A stretch of DNA of 40,061 nt, taken from NCBI RefSeq assembly GCF_036636695.1, contig NZ_JAVWNW010000015.1; one strand, 5' to 3'. Both the position numbers and the translations under genes were made by a program. The stretch is from Anaerorhabdus sp036636695. GTDB taxonomy: Bacteria > Bacillota_I > Bacilli_A > Erysipelotrichales > Erysipelotrichaceae. Position 1 is the first letter of the stretch, and each line of letters starts with the position of its first letter. The notes under the pieces are model-generated. The model was not told where the DNA came from and made no database searches. It was given only the letters and a program-made list of their open reading frames with translations. Positions 16,567 to 24,800 of the stretch are shown in pieces.

Positions 16567-17481
16567 ATGAAAATGAATCGTTTAATCGGAATACTTACAT
16601 TATTACTTCAAAAAGAAAAAGTAACCGCAACTCAACTTGCTGAAAGATTTGAAGTATCAAAAAGAACAATTCTTCGAGATATCGATGACTTGAGTATTGC
16701 TGGAATACCCATTATTACTTTACCTGGATATCATGGAGGTATCCAGATTGCAGATGGATTTAAAATAGATAAAACTTATTTTAATACCACTGACTTACAA
16801 GCCATTTTCACTGGTCTTCAAAGCCTTAACAGTATTTCCTCACATAATCAATATGATCAAATTATAGATAAATTTTTACCCGACAAAAATAGATTAGTTG
16901 AGTCCAATCACTTGTTGATTGATTTAGCATCACATTATAAAGACTCACTCTCAAGTAAAATTAAGTTACTTGAAGAAGCAATTGAAAGCACTTTATCAAT
17001 TACTTTTACCTATTATAGTAGACAAGGTGAAGCAACTATTACTTGTGATCCCTATTTAATTATTTACCAATGGTCAAATTGGTATGTTCTTTGCTATAAT
17101 CATCCATCTCAACAATTTGAATTACTAAAATTAAATCGTATATGGAATCTAAGTCTTTTAGATGATGTTTTTACCCTTCAAGATATTCCCCATGAACTAT
17201 TAGAAACATCCTCATATTTCCCCAGCAATTATGAAGTTACAATTTTATTTGATCCATCTGTAAAATGGCGAATTGTTGAAGAATATGGATTGGATTACTT
17301 TACTACTCAACCCAATGGAAAACTGTTATTTAAATTCCCATTCACAAATAAAGATTATCTCTTTAGTTGGATTCTTGGTTTTGGAAATCTTGCAGAACTT
17401 CTTGAACCACAAGAATTACGTAATGAATTAAAGGATATTTTACTAAAAACATTACCTCTTTATAATGAAGGTGACAAATAG
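16567..17481 (+). CDS. YafY/WYL-domain transcriptional regulator
   Basis: A 304-aa protein. The N-terminal DeoR-like helix-turn-helix reads RLIGILTLLLQKEKVTATQL, then FEVSKRTILRDIDDLSIAGIPI. The WYL domain spans ~135-205, with WSNWYVLCYNHPSQQFELLKLNRI, and a WCX-like C-terminal domain follows. WYL regulators often sense nucleic acids or small ligands. I use the ATG at 16567, preceded by TGAGGT; the frame is open further upstream but that stretch is promoter. Divergent nhaC is a possible target. Confidence 0.9.
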   Translation: MKMNRLIGILTLLLQKEKVTATQLAERFEVSKRTILRDIDDLSIAGIPIITLPGYHGGIQIADGFKIDKTYFNTTDLQAIFTGLQSLNSISSHNQYDQIIDKFLPDKNRLVESNHLLIDLASHYKDSLSSKIKLLEEAIESTLSITFTYYSRQGEATITCDPYLIIYQWSNWYVLCYNHPSQQFELLKLNRIWNLSLLDDVFTLQDIPHELLETSSYFPSNYEVTILFDPSVKWRIVEEYGLDYFTTQPNGKLLFKFPFTNKDYLFSWILGFGNLAELLEPQELRNELKDILLKTLPLYNEGDK

Positions 17482-17495
17482 TTGTCACCTTTCTT
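17468..17495 (+). terminator. terminator of the WYL regulator gene
   Basis: The 10-bp stem AAGGTGACAA/TTGTCACCTT (17468-17477, 17482-17491) with loop ATAG is followed by TCTTTT. The loop contains the stop codon of the gene. Confidence 0.8.
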
Positions 17496-17525
17496 TTGGT
17501 ATCGTATTGGCAGGAGGAATTTAAA

Positions 17526-17792
17526 ATGATTGAATCTCGTTGTGGTATTTCATGTAGTCAATGTCATTATAAAGAAGAATTCAACTGTAAAGGTTGCTTA
17601 GCAATAAACAAACCTTTTTGGGGTGACTCGTGTCCAATAAAAGATTGTTGCGAAGAAAAGAAACATTCGCATTGTGGTGAATGTACAAATTTCCCTTGTG
17701 CTTTATTAATTGGTTTTTCTTATGATAAAGATCAAGGTGATAATGGTCTACGCATAGAAAATTGTCGTTGTTGGAAACAAAATTGTAAGTAA
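17526..17792 (+). CDS. cysteine-rich DUF3795-like protein
   Basis: An 88-aa soluble protein with 14 cysteines, opening MIESRCGISCSQCHYKEEFNCKGC and later CPIKDCCEEKKHSHCGECTNFPC. The pattern matches DUF3795 proteins, thought to bind zinc or another metal; the role is unknown. AGGAGG lies 7 nt before the ATG at 17526. It follows the WYL gene's terminator with no strong promoter visible in the 44-nt gap, so it may depend on readthrough. It ends at a terminator shared with the convergent radical SAM gene. Confidence 0.8.
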   Translation: MIESRCGISCSQCHYKEEFNCKGCLAINKPFWGDSCPIKDCCEEKKHSHCGECTNFPCALLIGFSYDKDQGDNGLRIENCRCWKQNCK

Positions 17793-17794
17793 GA

Positions 17795-17826
17795 AAAATA
17801 GTGACGAGATTAATCGTCACTATTTT
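17795..17826. terminator. bidirectional terminator between DUF3795 and radical SAM genes
   Basis: A 13-bp perfect stem AAAATAGTGACGA/TCGTCACTATTTT with a 6-nt loop separates the convergent genes and touches the radical SAM stop codon. Confidence 0.85.
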
Positions 17827-19073
17827 CATATTGTTTCATAGTTTCTTCTTGAAAAGTTTATACACTTTTGACTATTAAATCTTGTTTTCGGGCAAGAGTT
17901 ATAACCACATTTCAGAACATTCTTACATGAGATACAACTTTCATGGTCAATTTTATGAATCCATTTATTATTTTTCTCTGCATCTATTTTGATATCATCA
18001 TAACCAATTAACCCAACATTATTAAAATCGTAACTTAAACATGAGTTGCATTTCACAACTAGTCCATCACAACGGAATACAAATCCGTTTTTTAATCCTG
18101 CTTTACATAATCCATATTCACTTGAACTCTTACGATCAGTACGCATATGAATAAATTCTAAGTAGTCATAATGTTCCTTTAATAATTTATTTCTTTTTAC
18201 AATGTTTGCTGTACTTTGAGCATCATAATCTTTTCTTAATTGATCAATCGTTTTTACTGTAAAAACAAAATGTTCTGTGTCGCCGATAAGAATCTTCAAT
18301 TTATCATACCAAATGAAGTCTCTATTATTTTCTAAAATATTGTTTATAATCTCAATTTCAAAGTCTTCCGTTTTACCATAATGTCTTTTGATTGCGATAA
18401 GATTTCTAAATATTGCCTTTGATGTTCCTTCACCAGTAATTAATGGTCTTAGATAATCATGTGTTTTTCCATCTAATGCAATATAGTATTTTCTTATTCC
18501 AACACTAAGCAATTCTCCAAAAACTTCTTCATCTAAAAAATATCCGTTTGTACTTATTTCTGCAGAATGCTTTAGTCCATGGCTTTCTGCTAAATCTTTA
18601 AGCATCTTTCCGTACTTAAGAATTTTTGTTTTTTCTAAAAGTGGTTCTCCACCAATCCATACCACATTAATTGCTTTAAGTTGTTTGTCTTCCTCCACTT
18701 GCTTGCTGATGAAATTTACAATTGCTCTCATCATTTCATCACTCATAGCTTTAGGATTTTTTCTTTCGTAACAATACTTGCAGTTAAAGTTACATAACTC
18801 GGTAACCATAATTGTAACATTCAACTTATTTGATAAACTTTCCAGCTTACCATTTACCTTTGCTGCTAATTTAACTTTTTCGTCCAATACTCCATGTTGA
18901 AACAAAAATTTTTCGAGGTCTGTTCTAATAGCTATTGATCCACTATTGTAAATACTGAACAGTTCCTTTTTGTTTGATACATTCACCTCAATTACACTTT
19001 TTGTTAAATGGTCGATTATGTTAATTGTGTCTCCCTTTAATTCAAAATCTACATAACCAGGTATACTGTACAT
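17826..19073 (-). CDS. radical SAM/SPASM peptide-modifying enzyme
   Basis: A 415-aa enzyme. Residues 1-80 look like a small N-terminal substrate-recognition region (YVDFELKGDTINIIDHLTKS), common in peptide maturases. The 4Fe-4S SAM motif is C94-N-F-N-C98-K-Y-C101, followed by VVWIGGEPLLE. The C-terminal SPASM region carries cysteines for extra clusters (CKAGLKNGFVFRC, CNSC, then C380, C383, C389, C394, C404). Such enzymes install crosslinks or epimerise residues in ribosomal peptides; anaerobic sulfatase maturation is an alternative, but no sulfatase is near. GGAGG precedes the ATG. Its promoter carries the same dyad as the promoter of the 67-aa exported peptide at 20606-20809. Confidence 0.88.
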   Translation of the reverse strand: MYSIPGYVDFELKGDTINIIDHLTKSVIEVNVSNKKELFSIYNSGSIAIRTDLEKFLFQHGVLDEKVKLAAKVNGKLESLSNKLNVTIMVTELCNFNCKYCYERKNPKAMSDEMMRAIVNFISKQVEEDKQLKAINVVWIGGEPLLEKTKILKYGKMLKDLAESHGLKHSAEISTNGYFLDEEVFGELLSVGIRKYYIALDGKTHDYLRPLITGEGTSKAIFRNLIAIKRHYGKTEDFEIEIINNILENNRDFIWYDKLKILIGDTEHFVFTVKTIDQLRKDYDAQSTANIVKRNKLLKEHYDYLEFIHMRTDRKSSSEYGLCKAGLKNGFVFRCDGLVVKCNSCLSYDFNNVGLIGYDDIKIDAEKNNKWIHKIDHESCISCKNVLKCGYNSCPKTRFNSQKCINFSRRNYETI

Positions 19074-19125
19074 TTTCTCCCTCCTTGATAGACAGGTTTA
19101 TTATCTCCCCAATTTTCCCCATCAT
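19042..19125 (-). CDS. possible 27-aa ORF overlapping the radical SAM start
   Basis: An ATG-ATG start 8 nt after GGAGAAGG opens a 27-codon frame, MMGKIGEIINLSIKEGENVQ then YTWLCRF, that ends 32 nt inside the radical SAM gene in another frame. It lies downstream of the predicted promoter, so it would be translated first and be coupled to the enzyme. It could be a leader ORF or a small substrate peptide, or chance. Nothing in its sequence proves coding. Confidence 0.3.
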   Translation of the reverse strand: MMGKIGEIINLSIKEGENVQYTWLCRF

Positions 19126-19148
19126 ACCTAGATCCTTCTCCATCTCTA

Positions 19149-19200
19149 ATACTATTTCTTTCTTGATGATTTTTCAATACGTCTGTATTGCTCCATATAA
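19149..19200 (-). promoter_or_regulatory. radical SAM promoter with upstream dyad
   Basis: On the minus strand TTGAAA (19177-19172), a 17-bp spacer and TAGTAT (19154-19149). Five bp upstream of the -35 lies CTGTATTGCTCCATATAA (19183-19200, plus-strand reading), sharing the 14-mer TATTGCTCCATATA with the exported-peptide promoter. Placement upstream of the -35 fits an activator site. Confidence 0.7.
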
Positions 19201-19228
19201 AAAAACTGCATTATTTTATACAGTTTCT
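19196..19228 (-). terminator. terminator of the XRE/TPR regulator gene
   Basis: On the minus strand AAACTG (19226-19221) and CAGTTT (19208-19203) form a short stem around a 12-nt AT-rich loop, followed by TTTTTATA. The stem is modest. It overlaps the radical SAM operator dyad by a few bases. Confidence 0.55.
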
Positions 19229-19271
19229 TTAATGTTACTAAATTTTATACTCTATTTGTCCATTATACTAT

Positions 19272-20537
19272 TTACTTCATATTATATAGAAGTTCTAAGT
19301 ACTTATATTTCTCCTCAAGTAAATTGTTGTCTGTTGCGATCTTAAGTCCTATTTTATAGATAAATTCTTGGTTCTCAGAAAAGCTGTCATTTACTATCAG
19401 CAGACATGCATTTTCACAAGACTCTAACGCCTTTTCCAAATGCCCATTTATTGAATGAAGAATTATTTGTTGGATAATTTTTGATTTTTCATTCTTAGTT
19501 TGAATGTTTCTATCAATCACAGTTTTTGCTTCTTTATCGTTGCCCATCATCCACAATGCATATGGTTCATAAAAGCTAGCACTCCAGTATATGTCTTTTG
19601 ATAAATCTAATTGTTGGACATAACTAATAGCTTTCTCATAATTTTTTTCTTTTAGTGCACAGTAACTCATATTTGCATAAAGCATTTGCTTTTCATTTTG
19701 CTTATTTTCTCTAGAGTAAAACGCTAATATATTTTCATAAATATTTGTCGCTTTTTCATATTGATTAGCAGTAGTATATCCATTCGCAATGACAATACCT
19801 AAAAATGCAATTCTTTCAAACATGAACAAATCCGCAAGCATGGTTCTTGCTCTTTTATAATACTTTACCGCTACATCAATATCATTCACAAGTACATTGA
19901 AGTGTGTTAAGTGATAGTAAATAATCGAAAATATAATTGAGTTTTTAGGTGAACTTGGAATTTCTTCATCTAAGTTTTCATAAATTTCCTTTGCTTCTTC
20001 TCTTTTATTAATCTTCAAATAATATTGTGCTTTTAAATCTTGGTATAATAGTTGATATGGAGTCTCTAATAAATTTCTATAGTTTTTCATTTCATCCAAT
20101 ATCTTTTTCGCTTCTGTCAAATCCTTTTCAAAAATTATGAGATAAAACAAAATTAGAAAATCATAATATGGAAATGCGAATGAATATTTATACTCGCTTT
20201 TATTTTCTATGAATTGATTATACATATCTCTCATACCATAAGCATTACATGTTGCCCAACAATTAAAAAATATTATTAGTTTTCTTTCTACTTCATTCTT
20301 GAAGTCTAGACATGTATTTACATTTATACCTAAAGAACTTTCTAGGATTTTCTTATACTCTTTTGATGCAGCATGTTTTCCATGTTCAATTTTACTTAGA
20401 TGACTAGGATTTACAAACGTACTATCCGCAGCAAAGTTTAAACTAAATTGACGGTCTTCTCTTGCACGTCTTACTATACATCCATACAGCCGATTTTCTT
20501 TTGTATCATTATTTAGACTTTTAACGTAAAATGGCAT
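19272..20537 (-). CDS. XRE-type HTH regulator with TPR repeats (RRNPP-like peptide sensor)
   Basis: A 421-aa cytoplasmic protein. Residues ~20-75 form an XRE helix-turn-helix (IVRRAREDRQFSLNFAADST, then VNPSHLSKIEHGKHA). The rest is helical with TPR-like repeats, e.g. AQYYLKINKREEAKEIYENL, NGYTTANQYEKATNIYENIL, SYCALKEKNYEKAISYVQQL and ALWMMGNDKEAKTVIDRNIQ. This build is that of Rgg/PlcR/PrgX-type receptors for small imported peptides. The secreted peptide gene directly upstream supports that. The start at 20537 (MPFYVKSLNND) has GGGGAAA before it; a TTG further up lies in the promoter. Confidence 0.8.
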   Translation of the reverse strand: MPFYVKSLNNDTKENRLYGCIVRRAREDRQFSLNFAADSTFVNPSHLSKIEHGKHAASKEYKKILESSLGINVNTCLDFKNEVERKLIIFFNCWATCNAYGMRDMYNQFIENKSEYKYSFAFPYYDFLILFYLIIFEKDLTEAKKILDEMKNYRNLLETPYQLLYQDLKAQYYLKINKREEAKEIYENLDEEIPSSPKNSIIFSIIYYHLTHFNVLVNDIDVAVKYYKRARTMLADLFMFERIAFLGIVIANGYTTANQYEKATNIYENILAFYSRENKQNEKQMLYANMSYCALKEKNYEKAISYVQQLDLSKDIYWSASFYEPYALWMMGNDKEAKTVIDRNIQTKNEKSKIIQQIILHSINGHLEKALESCENACLLIVNDSFSENQEFIYKIGLKIATDNNLLEEKYKYLELLYNMK

Positions 20538-20566
20538 AATTATTTCCCCACTCTTTAATAAGGACA

Positions 20567-20575
20567 ATTATACCA
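20567..20575 (-). promoter_or_regulatory. extended -10 promoter of the XRE/TPR regulator
   Basis: TGGTATAAT (20575-20567 on the minus strand) gives a strong extended -10 in the 68-nt gap after the peptide gene. It excludes the upstream TTG as start. There is no terminator between peptide gene and regulator, so cotranscription is also possible. Confidence 0.65.
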
Positions 20576-20605
20576 TTCTTTCATTATAAATTAATGCTTA
20601 ACTTA

Positions 20606-20809
20606 TTATCCCCAAGGGAAAATTAAATCAAATGTAGTAATACCAGGTATCTCTACATCACAATCTACGTCTGTGATTTCTCCGTTTACTGTTGTTACAA
20701 CGCATCCATTATCATCAAGATATGTTTCAACTTTATCTTCTGCTAATACTGATGATGTCATAGTTGTAATCAAAGCAAATACACACACTATTTTACCAAT
20801 CTTCTTCAT
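20606..20809 (-). CDS. small Sec-exported peptide, candidate signal or RiPP precursor
   Basis: A 67-aa protein with a clear signal peptide: MKKIGK, hydrophobic IVCVFALITTM, cleavage expected after VLA (A23). The mature 44 residues are acidic with two cysteines (C36, C50) and end in TTFDLIFPWG, a hydrophobic tail resembling the C-terminal pheromones of RRNPP systems such as PapR. The start at 20809 follows GTGAG; an in-frame GTG at 20821 has no binding site. It lies directly upstream of the TPR regulator and shares its operator dyad with the radical SAM gene. No family is recognised. The signalling role is inference. Confidence 0.75.
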   Translation of the reverse strand: MKKIGKIVCVFALITTMTSSVLAEDKVETYLDDNGCVVTTVNGEITDVDCDVEIPGITTFDLIFPWG

Positions 20810-20851
20810 TATAATTCTCACTTTCTAGTCTTGGTTTAAATGACTACTTCT

Positions 20852-20904
20852 TATATAGCACGTTGTCTTTCAATAGTCTATACCTCCTATATTGCTCCAT
20901 ATAG
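20852..20904 (-). promoter_or_regulatory. peptide gene promoter with 18-bp dyad operator
   Basis: On the minus strand TAGACT (20880-20875), a 17-bp spacer and TATATA (20857-20852). Six bp upstream lies CTATATTGCTCCATATAG (20887-20904), a perfect 6+6 inverted repeat around 6 bases. Fourteen bases are identical to the radical SAM promoter copy. The weak promoter elements suit activation by the adjacent regulator. Confidence 0.7.
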
Positions 20905-21162
20905 AAATAAATTAAATATCATATAATATGCAATATCTATTGACTGATTTTATTACTTTTTAAAATCTTTTTTATTCCCTTGTTTAATACCTTTTCTTGT
21001 ATCAATGAAATAATTAATTACAAATTTACTTGAACTTTAACCACATAATTTAACTCTCATGAAACAGTTTCACGAAACTGTTTTTTGAAAAATACATCAA
21101 CTGAAGTAAAATAAAAGATATTGAATTTTCAATATCTTTTATACTTTGTTTAGAATATTATT
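20905..21162. other. intergenic region with an orphan hairpin and the divIC terminator
   Basis: No gene is visible. At 21062-21086 AAACAGTTTC/GAAACTGTTT is followed by TTT on the plus strand, like a terminator, yet no plus-strand gene precedes it; TTGACT at 20940-20945 with TAAAAT 15 bp downstream is a poor promoter candidate for a short RNA. At 21113-21140 a 13-bp perfect stem AAAAGATATTGAA/TTCAATATCTTTT ends divIC on the minus strand. Confidence 0.55.
21113..21140. terminator. terminator of the rqcP-divIC end of the operon
   Basis: A 13-bp perfect stem with a 2-nt loop and TTTT/AAAA flanks lies 23 nt after the divIC stop; it could work in both directions. Confidence 0.75.
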
Positions 21163-21504
21163 TTATTTATCTTTTGATGGTAAATAGTAAATCTTTTCTC
21201 CATCTTTTGTTAGCATATAACTTCCACGTGCATAACTTTGTACATAGTTTGGATCAGATAATTTATTTTTTTGATCAATCAAATATTGATTTTCATCTTT
21301 AACTTCTTCTAGTTTAACTTTTGTTTCTTTTAGTTGTTGTTGTAATGTAACAGTTGTACCAATTTCTTCAATTACACCATAAATTAACCAGCCTGAGAAG
21401 ATGATGACAGCAAAACACAAAAGTTTTGTAATTGGTCTAAGCGTTCTTCTTTTAGGTTTCTTTACTTTTCTAACAACTTTTCTTTTTACCGGTTGTTGTG
21501 TCAT
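21163..21504 (-). CDS. divIC: DivIC/FtsB-like septum formation protein
   Basis: A 113-aa bitopic membrane protein. A very basic cytoplasmic tail (KRKVVRKVKKPKRRTLRP) precedes one transmembrane helix (~27-44), then an extracellular coiled coil (QQQLKETKVKLEEVKDEN) and the family's end motif DPNYVQSYARGSYMLTKDGEKIYYL. It would act with FtsL and DivIB in the divisome. AGGAG precedes the ATG. The order mfd-rqcP-divIC is as in Bacillus, without the sporulation genes yabP/yabQ between. Confidence 0.9.
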   Translation of the reverse strand: MTQQPVKRKVVRKVKKPKRRTLRPITKLLCFAVIIFSGWLIYGVIEEIGTTVTLQQQLKETKVKLEEVKDENQYLIDQKNKLSDPNYVQSYARGSYMLTKDGEKIYYLPSKDK

Positions 21505-21547
21505 TTTTTCTCCTTTCTGGATATATTTATTATATGTTTCAATGCAG

Positions 21548-21820
21548 TTATTCGCAACAATTTTCCTCTAGCCATTTTTCTTCTAAAACTTCATACATCA
21601 TTGGAGCATCTGCCTTTTTAGAAAAGTTTGATGTTTCAAGTACTTTCACTGTCATTTGTCTTTGACCAAAAGTGATAGTAATACAGTCTCCTGGTTTCAC
21701 ATCATATGATGGTTTTACTGACTTACCATTTACTTCTATTCTTTGATGAAGGGCTAGTTCTTTAGATACTGTTCTTCTTTTAAGGATACGTGATACTTTT
21801 AGGTATTTATCAATTCTCAT
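21548..21820 (-). CDS. rqcP: S4-domain ribosome quality-control protein RqcP
   Basis: A 90-aa Hsp15-type S4 protein: MRIDKYLKVSRILKRRTVSKE, RIEVNGKSVKPSYDVKPGD, and ITFGQRQMTVKVLE. RqcP (YabO in B. subtilis) binds stalled 50S subunits with RqcH and supports alanine tailing of nascent chains. Its ATG lies 11 nt inside the end of mfd, so the two are coupled. It is followed 43 nt later by divIC. Confidence 0.93.
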   Translation of the reverse strand: MRIDKYLKVSRILKRRTVSKELALHQRIEVNGKSVKPSYDVKPGDCITITFGQRQMTVKVLETSNFSKKADAPMMYEVLEEKWLEENCCE

Positions 21821-24800
21821 TTTTCTTGGCCTCTTTACTTCTCATTAATACTTCTATTGCCATTTTCAAACCATCATTTGTTTGTGGTAATTTCACAATG
21901 ATTTTTTGGTCTGTATAGCGAAGTGTAATATCTTTTGAAATGCTTGTCAAGATTTCAAAAAGTTTCACTCCATCTACATGTGCACTAAACATTTTTGAAA
22001 AAGTAATTTCTATTTGTCCTTTTAGTTCTCGATATTTTTCTACATCTTCAGAGTTAATTAATATCTCTAAACGTTTCTTCTCGAATAATACTTTTACTGT
22101 TTTTGGTAGTTGTCCAAATTCATCTAAGATTTGCTCTTCATAAGCTCGTAATTCTTCTTGTGATTCTATTCTGTCGATTGTTTGGTACATGCTAATCTTA
22201 TCAAAATCATCTGGTGCAAATACTTCTGGAATATAGCTATCCACTTGAACATTTGCTTTAACCATTTCTTTACGTTCAGGTTTAATAATACCTTTCTTTT
22301 CATTGATGGCTTCTTCTAGCATTTCGATATACATATCAATACCTACTGTATCAATGAATCCTGATTGTTCAGGACCTAACATATCACCAGCTCCTCGAAT
22401 TGTTAAATCACGCATAGCAATTTTATAACCACTACCTAGTTGGGCAAAGTCTTTGATTGCTTGTAGTCGCTTGCTTGCGATTTCTGAGAGTTGTTTTTTA
22501 CTTGGTACCATTAGATAGGCATAGGCTAATCGATTTGATCTTCCAACACGTCCTTTAATTTGATAGAGCTGTGATAGTCCAAAGTTTTGTGCATGTTCAA
22601 CCAGAATAGTGTTGGCATTAGGAATATCAATTCCTGTTTCAATTATGGTTGTACAGACTAATACATTTGCTTCACCACTTGTAAAATTCATCATTACATC
22701 TTCAATTTCTTCCTTACCCATTTGACCATGTGCAACTGCAACTTTTGCATACGGTACGAGTTCTTGGATTTTTCTTGCAGTATGATAAATTTCCTCAACA
22801 TTGTTGTGTAGATAGAAGACTTGACCATCTCGTGATAATTCACGTTCTATTACTTCTTTTATTAAAGCAGGATTTTTTTCAACAACATATGTTTGTACTG
22901 ATACACGATTATCTGGTGGAGTTTCTAGTTGTGATAATTGACGAATTCCTACCAAAGACATTTGTAATGTTCTTGGTATTGGTGTAGCTGATAAAGATAA
23001 TACGTCGACTGATGCTTTTAGCTCTTTTATCTTTTCTTTGTGTTCAACTCCAAATCGTTGTTCTTCATCAATAATTAGAAGTCCTAAGTCTTTAAATTTA
23101 ATATCTTTTCCTAACAGTCGATGCGTTCCAATTAATACATCTACTTTTCCTTCTTTACAGTTTTCAATTGTCTCTCTTTGTTTGCTTGCAGTTACAAATC
23201 GATTCATAAGTTCAATCGTTACAGGATAGTTTTTGAATCTCTTCATAAATGTTTTTGCGTGTTGGCGTGACAAGATAGTTGTAGGACATAAGAAGGCAAC
23301 TTGTTTATTTTCTGCTACTGCTTTGAATGCTGCACGTATCGCAACTTCAGTTTTTCCAAAACCAACATCACCACACAATAATCGATCCATTGGTTTGTTT
23401 TTCATCATATCTTTTTTCACTTCATCAATCGCAATTTTTTGGTCTCTTGTTAGTTCATATTCAAATTCATTTTCGAATTCATTTTGGTATTCACTATCTT
23501 CACCATAAGCATAACCAATTTGATCTTCACGTAAAGAATAAAGTTCTACTAGTCTTTCTGCAAGATTACTTACATTTTCTTTTAGGCGAGCTTTTGTATT
23601 GTTCCATTCATTGGATCCAAGCTTGTGTAATTTAGGTACAACACCTTCTCGTGATACAAATTTTCTGACAAGTCTAAATTGTTCTAATGGTACTAGTAGC
23701 TCGTCATTTCCTTTGTATATTACTCGCAAGAAGTCTTTGTGTACACCTAAAACAGAGCGTGTTTCTAAGCCCATGTATTGACCAACACCATGTTGATTAT
23801 GAACAACATAATCTCCTGGTTTTAAATCTTGATAACTTTTTAATACCTCTGCGTTTTTAAATTTATTAGTGAATTTAGATTGACTCTTTCTACTTTCAAA
23901 TAATTCTGTCGAGGTAATAACTTTTATATTCTCTAACTCTGCTTCAAATCCTTCAAACAGTGATGCAAATGTAATATTAATTCCAATTTCTGCAGGTACA
24001 TCTTCTTGAATAAAACGATATACAACATCACGTTCTATACATGCATCAATGACTTGTTTTATTTCTTTGTCTCTTAGACAGAAATAAATTCTTTTTGTTT
24101 CACTTTCTCTTTTTAATAATTCAATTTGAACACTTATTGTTTCTTTTGGTAAATTAACTTCTTTTATTTGTGAAATATTATCTGCGAAACGATCACCTTC
24201 AATTACTTTGTAGTTCATCAGTAATCGATCAAAGTCATGCATGATACTAAACTTTGGTAGTGCTTTGTGTTCTTGAACCATCTCTTGAAGATAACTTGTA
24301 TTTTCTTCTAATGAATGATGAATTGTTTCTAGACATTCTTCTCTTGTGGATAACACAATCGATGGATTTTGAAGATAGTCAAATAAGCATCCTGTTTGTT
24401 CAACAAAAGTATAGTACTGGTATAAACTATTATCTTTAATATGATTTTCTAAATATTGAATATCAATATCTATCTTAGAGATTAGTGCATCATCTTTAGA
24501 GTCTTTTAATATTGTCTCTACTTTTTCTTTAATATGTTTTACATCTTCATCACTGAATAGAATATCTGTTGCTGGTATACACACAACTTCTTCAACTGAT
24601 TCTAATGACCGCTGAGTTTGAATATCAAAGAAACAAAGACGTTCTATTTCCGTATCAAAGAATTCGATTCTTATGGGATTATCATAGTTCATTGAATAGA
24701 AGTCTAAAACTCCACCACGAGCAGCGAAGCAAAGAGGTGTATCAATATGGGATACTTGTGAATAGCCACTTTGTATTAATTTTCTTTTTAAGGTATCTAA

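Noticed and set aside
17469..17525. Promoter for the DUF3795 gene (TTGTCA ... TATTGG)
   Set aside because: The -35 would lie in the terminator stem and the -10 matches poorly, so I do not list it.
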